Assembly: GCA_024449915.1 (NCBI GenBank)
Contig: JAMZAV010000318.1
Location: forward strand, 1 to 64,000
From: Sweltsa coloradensis
Lineage: Eukaryota; Arthropoda; Insecta; Plecoptera; Chloroperlidae
Direction of reading: 5' to 3'
Length of the DNA stretch: 64,000 bases
Under the pieces are notes generated by a model. That model saw only the letters and a list, made by a program, of their open reading frames with translations, did no database searches and was not told the origin of the DNA. The translations under genes and the position numbers were made by a program. Below, in pieces: positions 11,833 to 22,879 of the stretch (within the stretch, counting starts at the first letter, position 1; each line of letters begins with the position of its first letter).

Positions 11833-13694
11833 TTCTCGTGCAGAACAGAAGCCACTGAAGATTGATTATATATACGCGTGTCATGTACTACGATTTAAAC
11901 CAACGGTTCAATGTGTGAGTGATAATTCGTCTATCGTCAAAGTCCTGCTGTTTTTTCAATGAAGTCTCAAATCTTGCTAGTTTCCTGCAATGCGACTTTT
12001 GACCCGTGTAGCCTACACCACCACGTGCGTGAGACTGAGAAAGCAACAGCTGATTGACGGAAAGCGTGACTCACACCGTGGACTATAGCACCACAGCATC
12101 TCATTTCATATTATGCCCTTTCAACGAAAAAGTCTGGAATGTGCAGGATGCCCGAGCCCAGTGTAGCGTTAGCGGACACGGTTTTGTACTGGACCCAGTG
12201 TTGTAGGGTACAAGTTACAACACCCTTAGTTAAGATTGTAGGTAGGGTACTATAGGCCTATCCCCTACTTTCTAGGGTAAAACGTACACACAATGTGACA
12301 CGCTTTAGGTGACTTCTTAACTATTAATGTTAGGATCTTATTGGGAATCTCAATCCCAGCATTGGCTGAAGAAACACTCGGAAAATACTTTCTCAGTCGG
12401 GATTGTCGATGACGGGTATCGATCCGAGACCTCAGTCATAAAACAGTTTCACACGTTACACATGAGTTGCGATGCGCTATTAGCTTATCATTTATTAGTT
12501 CTTAAAGACGCCATTTGAAGGCAATATTAGATTGTTTTATACATGTACACTATATAGTAAAACACTTATGGTAAATAGTGGTATAACTTCTGCTTTGAGA
12601 CCGCTCCCATCTGTTTTAGTACGGAAGTGCATTGCGAATGCACAATGCAAATAAGTATTGTATAGAATAGACGTCATCATAGCCTTCACGAGTGCTGCCA
12701 ACTTGAGCAGGCAGGTAGTAAAAATAACAATAAACATGTTTGCCAGTATAGTTTGATTTTTCTTTATTGTCAAGGTTAGGTGATTACTGATTAATGAATT
12801 TCTCGTTTACAATAACACTTTTCACACACGAACAAACGCAATAGCGTTCTCACTTCGCAATGTTATCTTGTTTACACTAGACACTTTTGAATCGAAAGCA
12901 GTTTCAAGGTGACAACATCTTATTACGTATATCCACAAGGAACTACACGGGTTATTACAAAGTTAAGTTATTTATGCACAATGGATTTGATTTTTCTTGA
13001 ATTTGCTTCCAGCATTGAATCATAAAATGAGGATCTTTATTCTCTAGTGTGCACTATAATAGTATTTGAAAAACATAAAGATTTTTGCAATGATTTACTT
13101 AACGTATTTTATGTCACTTTCGATTAAACATACATTGAATGTATAAGTATTTTATTACATAATCAATAGGCTTATATCTTATCACAAATTATATTTCTCA
13201 CTGGTCTTTTGTAATGACCTTATAATACTACTTAATCACATAATCAAAAGTACTACATTGCCAGAGAATATCAAGACTTGGGTCTCGTTTCAAACTGCCG
13301 ATAACATTCTACAACCTAAAACAATAAACTAATTAGCATTAACACATGTAGAATAGGCCTAATTATAATTATTTTCTTTAGGATATAACATCACATTATG
13401 GACTAGCACTTTGTACATGAGCAGATCATTCATTATTTTAACTAAGATAATATATATATATTTACATAACATTTAAGGCTTCATTAGCCTACCTCTTAAT
13501 AGTATTGGAAGTATGGACGGATTGTGGATTGGGTTTACTTCTTCCTGAAACTTCTAATGACCAAACTCGCACATACTGCCAACAGAGTCAAAATTAAACG
13601 TAGATTACCGGATGTTGGATGATATTTTGCCCAGAAGGCACAATACAATTTGTATCCTACATTTACTTGAAATCTGTTCTGACATGAAACTCTT

Positions 13695-16600
13695 TCATTT
13701 GACAGCAACAGCACCAACTTTTATATTTTGAGAGCCGCGCACCACCTTCTTGACTTTCTTCGTCTCTTCCTTGGTCTGCCTCTTCGGGTACAGTCGGTTC
13801 TGCACGAAGGCCACCGAGGACAGCACGTGGCGCTTCCGACCGTACTTGGACGTGACAGTCACCCTGGCAACAAAGTAATACATGTTTCATGTTCCCACAT
13901 CGGCAATTAAATACTCCTCATATATTTAGAAATTATCACAACTACTCATTAACCCGGAAACATATTAAAACCACTCCACTCCACTGAACTTTAACCTGGG
14001 TTACTTACTTGAAATTTGCGATATTTCGGAAAACTCCGTCGCCTTCAAGAATCGTCGGGCATGACGGAGCTCTCAGAAATATCGCAAATTTAAGTAAGTT
14101 AGTTAGTTTGGGGTTTTAGGGCACACAACAGTAAAGTTATCAGTGGCAGTGCCCATCAAATTTTCTGGTTGCTATATAAATATAAATTTTAAATTGAATT
14201 CAAAGGTAAGTAAGAAACCCATAGATATAATATCGTGATAAAGGGGGGGGGGGGGGGAATCGTGTACAACCATTATTTTAGCCCTAACCTTACCAATTTC
14301 ATTTTGCTTTTCGAGACGATGAGGGAACATGACGATGAAGGACAATTTAAAAAAAAAATGCCATGTGGGATTCGAACCCACGTCCTCCTCGTGTCATGTG
14401 CTTCGGACCATCGCCCTAACGTATGAGCCACCGTGGAGGGCTACCAATTATGGTTAGGCTCGACACGAGCATAACATTATGTCGTCGGTTGTGAACCGAG
14501 TTATGGGTCTCTACATCTTAGCTCCGAGACTGACTTGATACATTGATGCTAAGGGTGCGTCTGAATGGTCCCGGTCCAGGTCTAGATCCAAGTCCAACTC
14601 AATGTTAACGTCCTATACTAGCCTACAGTGGAGCTACCTGCCGCGCAAAGTCAACACTACCTAAAGTTGGGTTAAAAGTGTGCATTCGATAGTCCTTTGC
14701 ACTTGTCTACCTACATTTAAATATGCATTCGTTTCTTGTTTCGCTCATTGTCGCTGTCAGCCATTTTGAACTGGACGTAATTAAAACGAGTGTACACTCT
14801 CGATTGCTCGGTCCTTTTTGACTTGGACCAATAATGGACCAGACTTAGAGTTTTCAGACATACTTCATACGTCATTGACAGAGAATTAGTACATTCTACG
14901 TTGCTAGACGTGGACTTGAATTTGGACCTAGACTTTGAATAATATTCACACACACTCTAAGCCGGACTGGTTTCCTAGGGTAGTATACTTACATGTCGGG
15001 CAGCTCGCTGCTGGGGTGCGCCTTCCTGACGTGCGCGCCGAGCTGCTTGGGGGTGGCGCACACGAGAGCGCAGAGCAGACAGTAGGGGAGGACGTGCGCC
15101 TTCACGTGCGTGATGAGCGATCCCAGCGTAGCCTCGCGGTGGGCGCACGCATTACACCGGAACTTGAGCTTCTTGTAGCCGAAGATCGTGTTCTTGAACA
15201 CTGGCGGGGGCTGGACCGGGGACTTGCCCACGTGGGGGAACGTGGTCGGCAAGATGGCTCGGATGGTCGGAGGCTCTGGCGACGAGGGCTCGGCGGGTGG
15301 AGGGGAGGGAGGGGGAGACGGCTCGGCGGACTTGCTCGACACGTCGGTGGTGACCATCACGGCGCTAGTTGGCGCGAACGTCTTGTTGGCCAGGAGCTGC
15401 AAGAGGAAGAACAAACTTGGTCAAATCAAAAAATCACTGCCAATATTTAAACAAGCAAAGAGTGTCCTCAAAAGACTTTGATTGGTATTTTTGGCGAACA
15501 CTTTTAACAGAAAAGTAATTGCTTTATGAAAAATGTGCAAGGTTTTAGTGATGCATAGAAGATGTAGAAGATGGTACTCTGGTACTGATGAAGATAAGAT
15601 GAGGTGCTATGTTGTGGTATCCTATTGAACATACCAAGGTTACAATTTACAAAGCCAACAGTTCACTAGATAATTCGTTTTGGGGGTCGTATTTGTAAGA
15701 CATTATGATCGCAATAACCCACTTACCTTGGTCTTCGTAGGGCCACATTGGACCACGTACTGAGGTCGAGTCTCGGTCGCCTGTGAAAATATTCCTCGTT
15801 GACCGTTAGCTGCCAATAAACTGTCGTCATGTAGCGACTCGTGCTCCAATCTTTCTATAACTTTAGTGGACTGAAATAAAAATTTTCATTATTTTCTGCA
15901 AAAAGTAATATAGTCTTGGGGCCGAACGCGTTTGTTTCGGGAAGTTCCCTTTAATAACTAGGCCTAGCCTACTGGGATCTAGAAACTTGTTACTTAAAAA
16001 GATACTATATTTTTGGGGACTAACTTGAACATTCATCTTTAAAAAAATATATAAATAAACAAATAAATAAATAAATAAATATATTCGTATTCATGAGCAG
16101 GCGCGCGCACCATCACAGCGGCTCGGCTTATTTCCTTCCAGGACAGCATTCTGCGTCAAATTGAAATACACTGTATCACATGACAAACCGGGCACTTGCT
16201 CCGCTCCGGCCAGTACATGTGTAACTTCCCTCTTTCTCTCAGTTTCGTTCATCCTCGATTGCTCGAGCGAGCAACTTGGCCGTACAATCGGACGGGGTAG
16301 AAGAAGTTCCAAGTAAAGAGAGCACCGCTTATAAAAATTGTCCTACTAAGGGCGGATTCCGATATTCGCTCCAGTCGCTACGGCTGTAGCGTCTCTGTAG
16401 CGCAGTGGAGCGTATGATTATGCTCCAACATTCGGAACGGGTGTAGCGTTTAAAACATGGCTGACCGTGAAATTATCAGATTGCTTAATTAATGGGTTAT
16501 TTCATTGATTCTTTCATCAACAATTATTTCCACCCTTTAAACTTGGAGAACTAATGGACTACGCAGACATCCTTACAGTTTACGTGCTATTTTCAGCAGT

Positions 16601-19600
16601 CCTTTCGTAAATCTTCAGTTGCCGCCATCTTGATTTACCCCCACTCCACGGAACGCTCCTAGTGCCGGGCCAAAAACCTCCAGCGTTTGTAGCGCGCTGA
16701 GAACGCTCCAGTAGCGAATTTCGGAACACAAGGCGGGGCGTTTGGAGCTAATTTCGGAATGGGTGGAGCGCGGCTACTGCGCTACGTAGCGAGTATCGGA
16801 ATGCGCCCTATGAGGTCAAGAACACTGGTCGCATGGTCCTGAGCGGAGCGTCCAGTGCGCGGCACTTGGGACGGTACCGAAGTGATTATATACTCACACC
16901 ACTCAGGCCACGGAACAGACCTGACAGGCGAACCGAGTGTAGCACCTGGTCGCATGGCTCTGAGCGGAGCGTCTAGTGCGCGGCACTTGGGACGGTACAG
17001 AAGTGATTACTCACACCACTCGGCCACGGAACTGACCGGAACCGCTGTGGTGCGCGCCCTGCTAGAGTCTATCCCATCTCAGTCATATAGCTGATTTTCA
17101 ATGGGGGACTTTTAACCAAAGCTACCAAGCCAACCCTGTAAGCCCGACACAATCGACGAGTGAGCGATAACCAACCAAAGATCCATATTTTTCAATAGAA
17201 AATATAGCAATCAGTGGTATGGACAGTGCGAACACCCGCTTATCAACGCCAGAATCAACAAGCCCGATTCAGAATTAATTTGAATAATTATGTGCCTCGT
17301 TGCTAGGACGGCTCCAAAGTCACCTTTTACAAATTCCTAACTGACCAAGAACTGATGGACTTAATTCCATATAAGAAGTTAAAAATTTCTGCCTATAGCG
17401 GGAATCGAACCCTGGACCCTCTGCATTGGAAGTAGAGACGCTAACCACAAGACAAACGAATAGCTACAGGAATAAAAATAACAATTATTTATTTTTACAA
17501 GGACAATGCCATAACTTCATGCAATATAACACTAAAATTCGTCCAGCTCAAGCCAAACCAAATGGCATGTCCCACTTAACTCGGAAAAAAGTGACAAGAG
17601 GACGTCTAGATTACATCAGGGGTAAGAAATTATAAGACAAAGTAAGAACATGTGCAATGTGCATACTTACGGGGACTAGTCGTCCAGTTGTCTTATTGAT
17701 TTGTTGCAGTTTGTCCTGAGATCCAGAGTGCAGTATTTTAATGGTCTTGTTGTTCGGAATCGGAGTGAGCACTGCTTTGAAGTTGGAGCTACCCCCCTTG
17801 CTACTTGGCGACTGCACCACCTGGAAGAAGCGCTTCTTCTTGGGATGTTGACGCGGCATGTAAGCCCGTGCAGTGTTCCCGCCAAAGAACTTGGCCTGCT
17901 GGAGGTTGTGGTTAGTGGCTGGTCCCGCTCCGTTGAACACGTTGTGGGGCGGCACGGACATCGGGCTACACGTGCTGTACCAGGGTTGTCCGTAGCCCTG
18001 GTGAGCGTCCTCATCATAGTCGTACAAGGAGGAGCCTTTAGGTTGAATTCTTTCCTCGGCTCGACCAGAGAAATCGAAGTACGAAGAGAGTGGAAAGTCC
18101 CATAAGTTTTCGCAGGGAGGCTCCGGTACGTACAAGTATGGATCCTCACTTCTGAAATTCAAATGTAAAATTTCTCGTGGGAAAACTGGCCAGGCAGAGG
18201 CGTAGGAACGGGGGGGATGGGGGAAACTCCCCCCCCCACTTGTTGGCTTGACCCCTCCACTGGGGGGGGGGGGGGTCAGGCCTGGTATGGGTGTCATTTG
18301 CTAACTTATAGCTTGTTGGGTGATTTTTAGGATTTTTACTACAGTCGGGCTTGCAAACAAAAAGGAAGGTTTTTGTTAACATTTTTGGATGAGCGTAGCG
18401 AGCGTAGCGAGCGAAGCGAAGATTCCATTTCACTACACTGGAGAAAAAAATCCGGAATGTTTTTTTTTTTTCTTTTTTTCTTTTTTTCTTTCTTTCTTTC
18501 TTTCTGTTTTTTGTCTGTTTGTTAACACGATTCCGGCTAAACCGATACTCCAATTGCTATGAAATTTTCAGGAGGCCTTCGAAATCTCTAAACTTAGAAC
18601 TGACACGTTTTTTAGCGCAATCGAAAATTATTTCTAATAAAATCGCAATTTTACGATATTTTTCGATTTTTAAAAACATTTTTCGACTTATAACACCTAC
18701 ATGCTTTACCCGATTGTAATGATTTTTTCACAGAACCTTATTTTATGAATTGATATATTCGTGTGAAATTTGAGCGTAATCAAATAATTATTTCTCACGA
18801 AAATCGCAATTTTACGATTTTTTTAATTTCTTCTGCTTATAACACCTACCTGCTTTATCCGATTATAATGATTTTTTCACAGAACCTTAATTTCATAAAT
18901 TTATTTATTCGTGTAAAATTTGTGCGCAATCGAATAATTATTCCTTATGAAAATTTCAATATTACGATTTTTCCTTTTTTAAAATAACGATTAATTTTTT
19001 TTTAAATTGAGTTAATTTTTTATTTAATTTGAATTTAATTTTAAAAAAATTTCAACAAAGTTCTGATTTTTTCACAGAACAACAGAAAATCCGCAAAACA
19101 CATGGCAGCTCAATTCACCAATTACGCTCATCCAACAACGCGGCGGGACTTAAGCGTTTTCCTAGTTTAGAAAGATTCAGTAAGAGACGTGATTTATGAG
19201 ACTAGACTAGCCATCTGATTTTATACTTATATTCATTATATCAACACATTTATATATTGTGTACAGCAAGCAGACTGTCGACCGATTTCAGTCAGGTAAT
19301 CAATCTTCAATGCAATATTAGCTTCAAAATGTAACCCTTATTCATAATTTAAATTCGCCATAAAACGTGTTTTATGTCCACCTATCAAGGGCACCTTTTA
19401 AAAAAATCTCGCCTACGGTGAAAAAGCCTCCGGCGGCTGGGGCTTCGCCCCGGACCCCGGTTTGCCCGCCCAATCTCGTAATCAACTTAATCAACGCAAT
19501 CAACACTAACAAAATAGTTCCTACGCCACTGGGCCAGGGACAACATAGCATGCCTTCTTTTCAAGAGGTATTTCGAGCATGTTTCAAACGATTTTTTCAC

Positions 19601-20335
19601 CCTGAAAGACTGTTCTCAAACCAACGAGAATTGATAAAAATCAGTCGCCTGGTTTCTATCAATTCGAATGACGCTGCTTCGCTTTCCTCAGATTTTGAAA
19701 TAAAGACTTAAAAAAAAAACGCTAGGTGGCCACTTCTCCTAGGGAGGGGGGGGGGGGGGCAGATCTCCGGGGTAGATGGGGCACTTCCGGCTACGGCTAC
19801 AACTTCACTTACCGGTATCCAACACTGCCGTTCGTGGCCGGAAAAGGAGGAATTTGGCTGAGGAACGAAGCCGAGTAGTTGAAGTTACCATCAATGCTCC
19901 CTGCACTCACTTGGCTCTCCTAAACAAAACATGTTATCACTTTTACCATGCTTTTACTACAATAGAGGTAAGTTTATCCCAATTCCAAGGATAATTTAGT
20001 AATTTACATAGGGCCAACAAAGGTGTATCTGTGACCAAGCTTATTTGCAAAATTTAACTTCGGTCCTGCCTGTTATAATGCAGGTTATTTCGATGGCCAT
20101 GCCTAGATGTAGGCATACGTACCTGAAATTGTACTTCGTCCGGGGGTAGGCTTACAGTTTGTGATTGTGAGTCCTCGGGTATGGGTATCACATTTAAACA
20201 CAAATCAAAACCCAAATCCCCAATACCGGTATCGATATTTATGGAATTGATAGCCTCCCTTTTCTTATTGACTGCATCTGGCTCAAACCACATTTGGGCG
20301 TTACTGTCATTGATGATTTTAAGATAGTCTTCCAT
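13695..20335 (-). CDS. Two-finger C2H2 zinc-finger protein, complete, six coding exons
   Basis: The coding exons, in order of translation, are 20335-20123, 19919-19813, 18151-17671, 15870-15727, 15396-14993 and 13863-13695. All junctions have GT/AG sites and the phases agree, giving 505 residues and a TGA stop. I do not recognise the protein. Residues 1-315 are low-complexity and acidic to polar, beginning MEDYLKIIND. Residues 342-372 are proline/serine-rich. Two canonical zinc fingers follow, separated by only four residues: C396, C399, H412, H416 and C421, C424, H437, H442. The last 55 residues are strongly basic (KYGRKRH, KKVKKVV). This suggests a nuclear DNA-binding protein or chromatin cofactor, which is inference. 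The start is the ATG at 20335-20333 in a good context (ACAATGG). A longer reading frame to 20503 would need the sequence upstream of a likely splice acceptor at about 20383 to be exonic. A non-coding first exon probably ends at 20699. The gene is divergent to Atg9. Confidence 0.85.
13998..14103. repeat. Short inverted repeat in the last intron of the zinc-finger gene
   Basis: GGTTACTTACTTGAAATTTG with GCGATATTTC at the left pairs with GAAATATCGCAAATTTAAG and TAAGTTA at the right. The arms are about 40 bp with mismatches, typical of a small MITE. Confidence 0.65.
14243..14257. repeat. Poly-G tract
   Basis: Fifteen consecutive G residues in an intron of the zinc-finger gene. Confidence 0.9.
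14362..14446 (-). repeat. tRNA-like sequence with a long variable region
   Basis: On the minus strand GGTGGCTCATACGTTAGGGC is followed by GTGGGTTCGAATCCCAC, a perfect T-arm. The distance suggests a type II (Leu/Ser-like) ancestor. It is intronic and probably a repeat, since the D and anticodon arms are poorly formed. Confidence 0.5.
16350..16808. mobile_element. PIF/Harbinger-like MITE
   Basis: Ends GGGCGGATTCCGATATTCGC and its complement (GCGAGTATCGGAATGCGCCC) are flanked by TAA and TAT, compatible with a 3-bp TWA target. The interior repeats GTAGCG/CGCTAC words many times. It lies in the intron between zinc-finger coding exons 3 and 4. Confidence 0.65.
16826..17046. repeat. Tandem duplication of a 100-120 bp unit
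   Basis: Both units contain GCGCGGCACTTGGGACGGTA and TCACACCACTC, about 85-90% alike. Intronic. Confidence 0.8.
17100..17316 (+). repeat. Dispersed repeat, inverted partner at 38470-38685
   Basis: Shares with the other copy GACACAATCGACGAGTGAGC, ATGGACAGTGCGAACACCCG and GTGCCTCGTTGCTAGGACGG (complement order there). This copy is in a zinc-finger gene intron, the other in Atg9 intron 11. Confidence 0.8.
17394..17462 (-). repeat. tRNA-Gly(UCC)-like sequence, probably a pseudogene or SINE core
   Basis: On the minus strand TTGTGGTTAGCGTCTCTAC is followed by TTCCAA in the loop position (anticodon TCC) and AGGGTTCGATTCCC. The acceptor stem does not pair well and the T stem is weak, so a working tRNA is unlikely. 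Confidence 0.45.
18205..18275. repeat. G- and C-homopolymer cluster
   Basis: Contains a G6 run, C-rich CCCCCCCC near 18230 and fourteen G residues at 18262-18275. It makes a spurious extension of the open frame of zinc-finger exon 3. Confidence 0.8.
18385..19165 (+). mobile_element. Helentron-like non-autonomous element (HINE), full copy
   Basis: Starts TTGGATGAGCGTAGCGAGC and ends CGGGACTTAAGCG then TTTTCCTAG followed by T. It holds about three central units, each with CGCAATTTTACGA and ACAGAACCTTA words. It sits in an intron of the zinc-finger gene, in the opposite orientation to that gene. Confidence 0.8.
19746..19759. repeat. Poly-G tract
   Basis: Fourteen consecutive G residues in an intron of the zinc-finger gene. 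Confidence 0.85.
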
Positions 20336-20382
20336 TGTACAACAATCGCTGAACGTTGTGGCGTGAATGCAGTCCTGTTCTA

Positions 20383-20920
20383 ACAAAAAGAAAACGATAT
20401 TGTGTGTTGATTTAAATGTATTGTTTTGTGCAAGGATACTATTATCTGTGCTATTATGCACTGGTTTTGTGTTTATATCAGCTAGCCTATCTGTATTTGT
20501 CATGGTAGGCTAGGGCCTAGGGATGGTAGGATCACTGTTGATAGATCGGCCTAGCAGTTATGGTGATAGTTTTGTCTATTGTTGGATTAAACGTAAAGTC
20601 ATACAACTATTTTGTTCATCAATCATTATTGTACATATTATTGTATTCGTGATGCTTTATTCAAGTCTTAAATATAGATAAAACAGTAAAACACTTACCA
20701 AGATGCAGTTTCGAAAATCCAGTAATGGCGGTTCGCCTAAAAGTCGCAAACACGGTCGCAAAGTTGCGCGAGAAACGATTTCGATATTTCAACTATCGAG
20801 CTCATATCGAAGGTCGAGGAACAAAAAAGTGACGACAGTGCTGCACTCTAGACAGCACAATAGAAAAAATGGAATTGTAATGCGAAGTGTTTACTTGCAA
20901 AATCTTTGATAAATTTTTAG
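20383..20920 (-). other. 5' untranslated exon(s) and first intron of the zinc-finger gene
   Basis: On the minus strand the sequence CTTG/GTAAGT gives a strong donor after base 20699. A pyrimidine-rich tract ending TTTTTGTTAG precedes AACAGG near 20383, a good acceptor. Joining them gives a leader of about 47 bases before the ATG at 20335. No in-frame ATG is seen in the last part of the first exon. Its 5' end cannot be fixed from sequence; about 20800-20920 is a guess. Confidence 0.5.
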
Positions 20921-21311
20921 TGTATTCATTAATTTGCACTTTACATATCATGTAGAAATTACAACAAAATAGAGAAACGAAAGTGTTTTCGGAACTTTAT
21001 ACAAAATTATGAAGTGAAATTGACTAAGCACCAGGTAAACGGAACGTTTATTTACATCCACAAATCAGCTGTCAATGCTTTGTGATGAAATAATGTTGTT
21101 GGGTCATACTAGGCCTAGGCCCTAGGCCCTAGGCCTAGATTTTCACAGATAGGACTGAAACGTACATTCAGGGTTATCTTAGAGAAACTGTAACTTAAAG
21201 GTCAAAGGGTTGGGGTCTCATTTTCACTGGTTATACACATTTTCTAAAATTCTACTTGTTGCTAAAAAATTAGCCCTAATGTGTTCTTTCCAGACCTAGG
21301 TATTTCCAATC
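20700..21311. promoter_or_regulatory. Probable bidirectional promoter between the zinc-finger gene and Atg9
   Basis: The two genes are divergent. The zinc-finger leader exon ends at 20699 on the minus strand. The Atg9 start codon is at 21312, in an exon whose acceptor (TTCTTTCCAG) ends at 21293. A candidate non-coding Atg9 exon could end at the donor CCAG/GTAAAC after 21034, leaving a few hundred bases or less for both promoters. The region has several CpG-containing words around 20740-20830 and no TATA box that I could place. The shared-promoter claim is inference from arrangement. Confidence 0.5.
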
Positions 21312-22847
21312 ATGACAACCACTCTAGAAACAAGTTACCAACCTTTGCAACCATTTGGTCCAGAAGTTGGAGAAGGAGATGAAACCCCTCAAGAAATTAT
21401 GATCCATGTGGTTCCTGAGAGTGGACGAGGTAATTTTTAATCACCTGTAGGCCTAGATATTTGTACGCTCCGTTCAGGTTCAATCTGTTGTTGGTAAGGT
21501 GTTGGTGAGAGACCTGTCCTGGAGTAGGCCTAGGCTAGCCTATATGGGGCAGCAGTATTGGATCTGTATTATCTGGGGGAGGTTTTCCATTGGTAAACTT
21601 CTTTACATCTACGTTGCTCCCAATGCTGTGTTCCCGACATGGACGTCCGAGCGTAAAATCGTGTCTCCGTTTCCGTGCTGTACCATGTAGGCCTACAGAT
21701 CTCCGGAGCCTCCTAAATGTGATCCGGAGCATTCTAAATAAGGTACTGTTTCGGTTAAGAATGGCCAACTTTTCACCAGCACTTCCACCGAGCCGTACAC
21801 TCACTGTAAGAACCTTACAAAACCTTTAACGTCGCTATTTTAAACAAAAAACTTCAAAACCTTTAACGTCGCTATTTTAAACAAAAAACCTTCAAAACCT
21901 TTAACACACACAACACAGTTTACAAGTGTTTAAAAGTTGGCCATTCTTAACCGAAACAGTGCCCTAAATAATTTCTGTGCTCTCCGACATTCGGAGTGCG
22001 GATGTTAGAATGCAGAAACGCTCATGTCTGGAATGAAGCATCTAGGCCTAACCCTAACCACTACGTAGTAGTTAATTTTTTGCCACTGCCTACTGTGTTA
22101 AATACGAGGAGTAGACCATATTAAAACTGTATTGTATTGTATTTTATTTTATTGTATAACTAGTAATGTGTAGAACGTGCTAGAAATTGGCAGAATTGTT
22201 GGTATAGGCCCTTCCCTTCATAAGGGCCTATTTACAAATTGAATAATTTTCAATTACAAACTAGGTACTTTACTAATACAAGATAGGATAGATATACTAC
22301 TAATAATTACATTATTATACATTTACATTACCTAGGCCTATACGGTAGGCCTACATTAGGCTATAGGGATTGCAGACATCACTCGTTGAGTGAGCAAAGC
22401 CTATACACACACGTAGGCAACTATGTCATGCTTCCTTGAAATCATTTACATTACACAGGCATTTTTCTATATGTCTATTCAGTTCAGTTTTATTAGCATC
22501 TGTGTAGGTTACATTGTAACATTGGGTTTGTCAATACATTATAAATATAGCCTATATAGGCCTAGGCCTAAATAAAATAAAACAACAATAGGCTACAATT
22601 TGGTTTACTATAAACTAACTATACTAGCCTGTTACATAAATGAGCATTAACTACTCCGGACTAACGGTACTCTTTCGGATGGTATGCCCCAACTTTTCAA
22701 CACTGGTTTTTTCCATTAAAAACAATTCAACCTTTAACGTCGCTATTTCAAACGAAAGTACTTTTCCTCTGAAAGTGTTTTTGGATGAGCGTAGCGAGCG
22801 AAGCGAAGATTCCATTTCACTACACTGGAGAAAAAAATCCGGAATGT

Positions 22848-22879
<32 letters not shown>

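Larger units (their letters stand above)
363..13694. other. Intergenic region between PHGDH and the zinc-finger gene
   Basis: I see no supported coding exon in this 13.3-kb stretch. Open frames here are short, lack splice context or overlap repeats. It holds the PHGDH promoter (just right of 362), the transposons and hairpins listed separately, and AT-rich unique sequence. Sub-stretches 4080-5240, 5320-6380, 11200-11590 and 11670-13690 show nothing I can name. Confidence 0.6.

Noticed and set aside
14935..15450. Plus-strand open frame of 171 residues
   Set aside because: It is the reverse shadow of the GC-rich zinc-finger exon 14993-15396, which has matched splice sites and zinc-finger residues on the minus strand.
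18152..18297. N-terminal extension (beginning MTPIPGLTPPPP) of the minus-strand frame at 17611-18297
   Set aside because: It lies upstream of a good acceptor at 18152 and comes from homopolymer-rich intron sequence; phase with the previous exon fits only a start at 18151.
18146..18553. Lysine-rich minus-strand frame of 135 residues
   Set aside because: It combines the edge of a zinc-finger exon, intron and the T-rich start of a HINE copy; similar frames occur in every HINE copy.
20336..20503. 56-residue N-terminal extension of the zinc-finger protein (MTNTDRLADI...)
   Set aside because: A strong acceptor near 20383 and a leader-exon donor at 20699 suggest that this is intron; the internal ATG at 20335 has a better context. 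Not fully excluded.
20703..20909. Plus-strand 68-residue frame in the promoter region
   Set aside because: It overlaps the minus-strand leader exon, has no similarity I recognise, and its start coincides with the antisense donor region.
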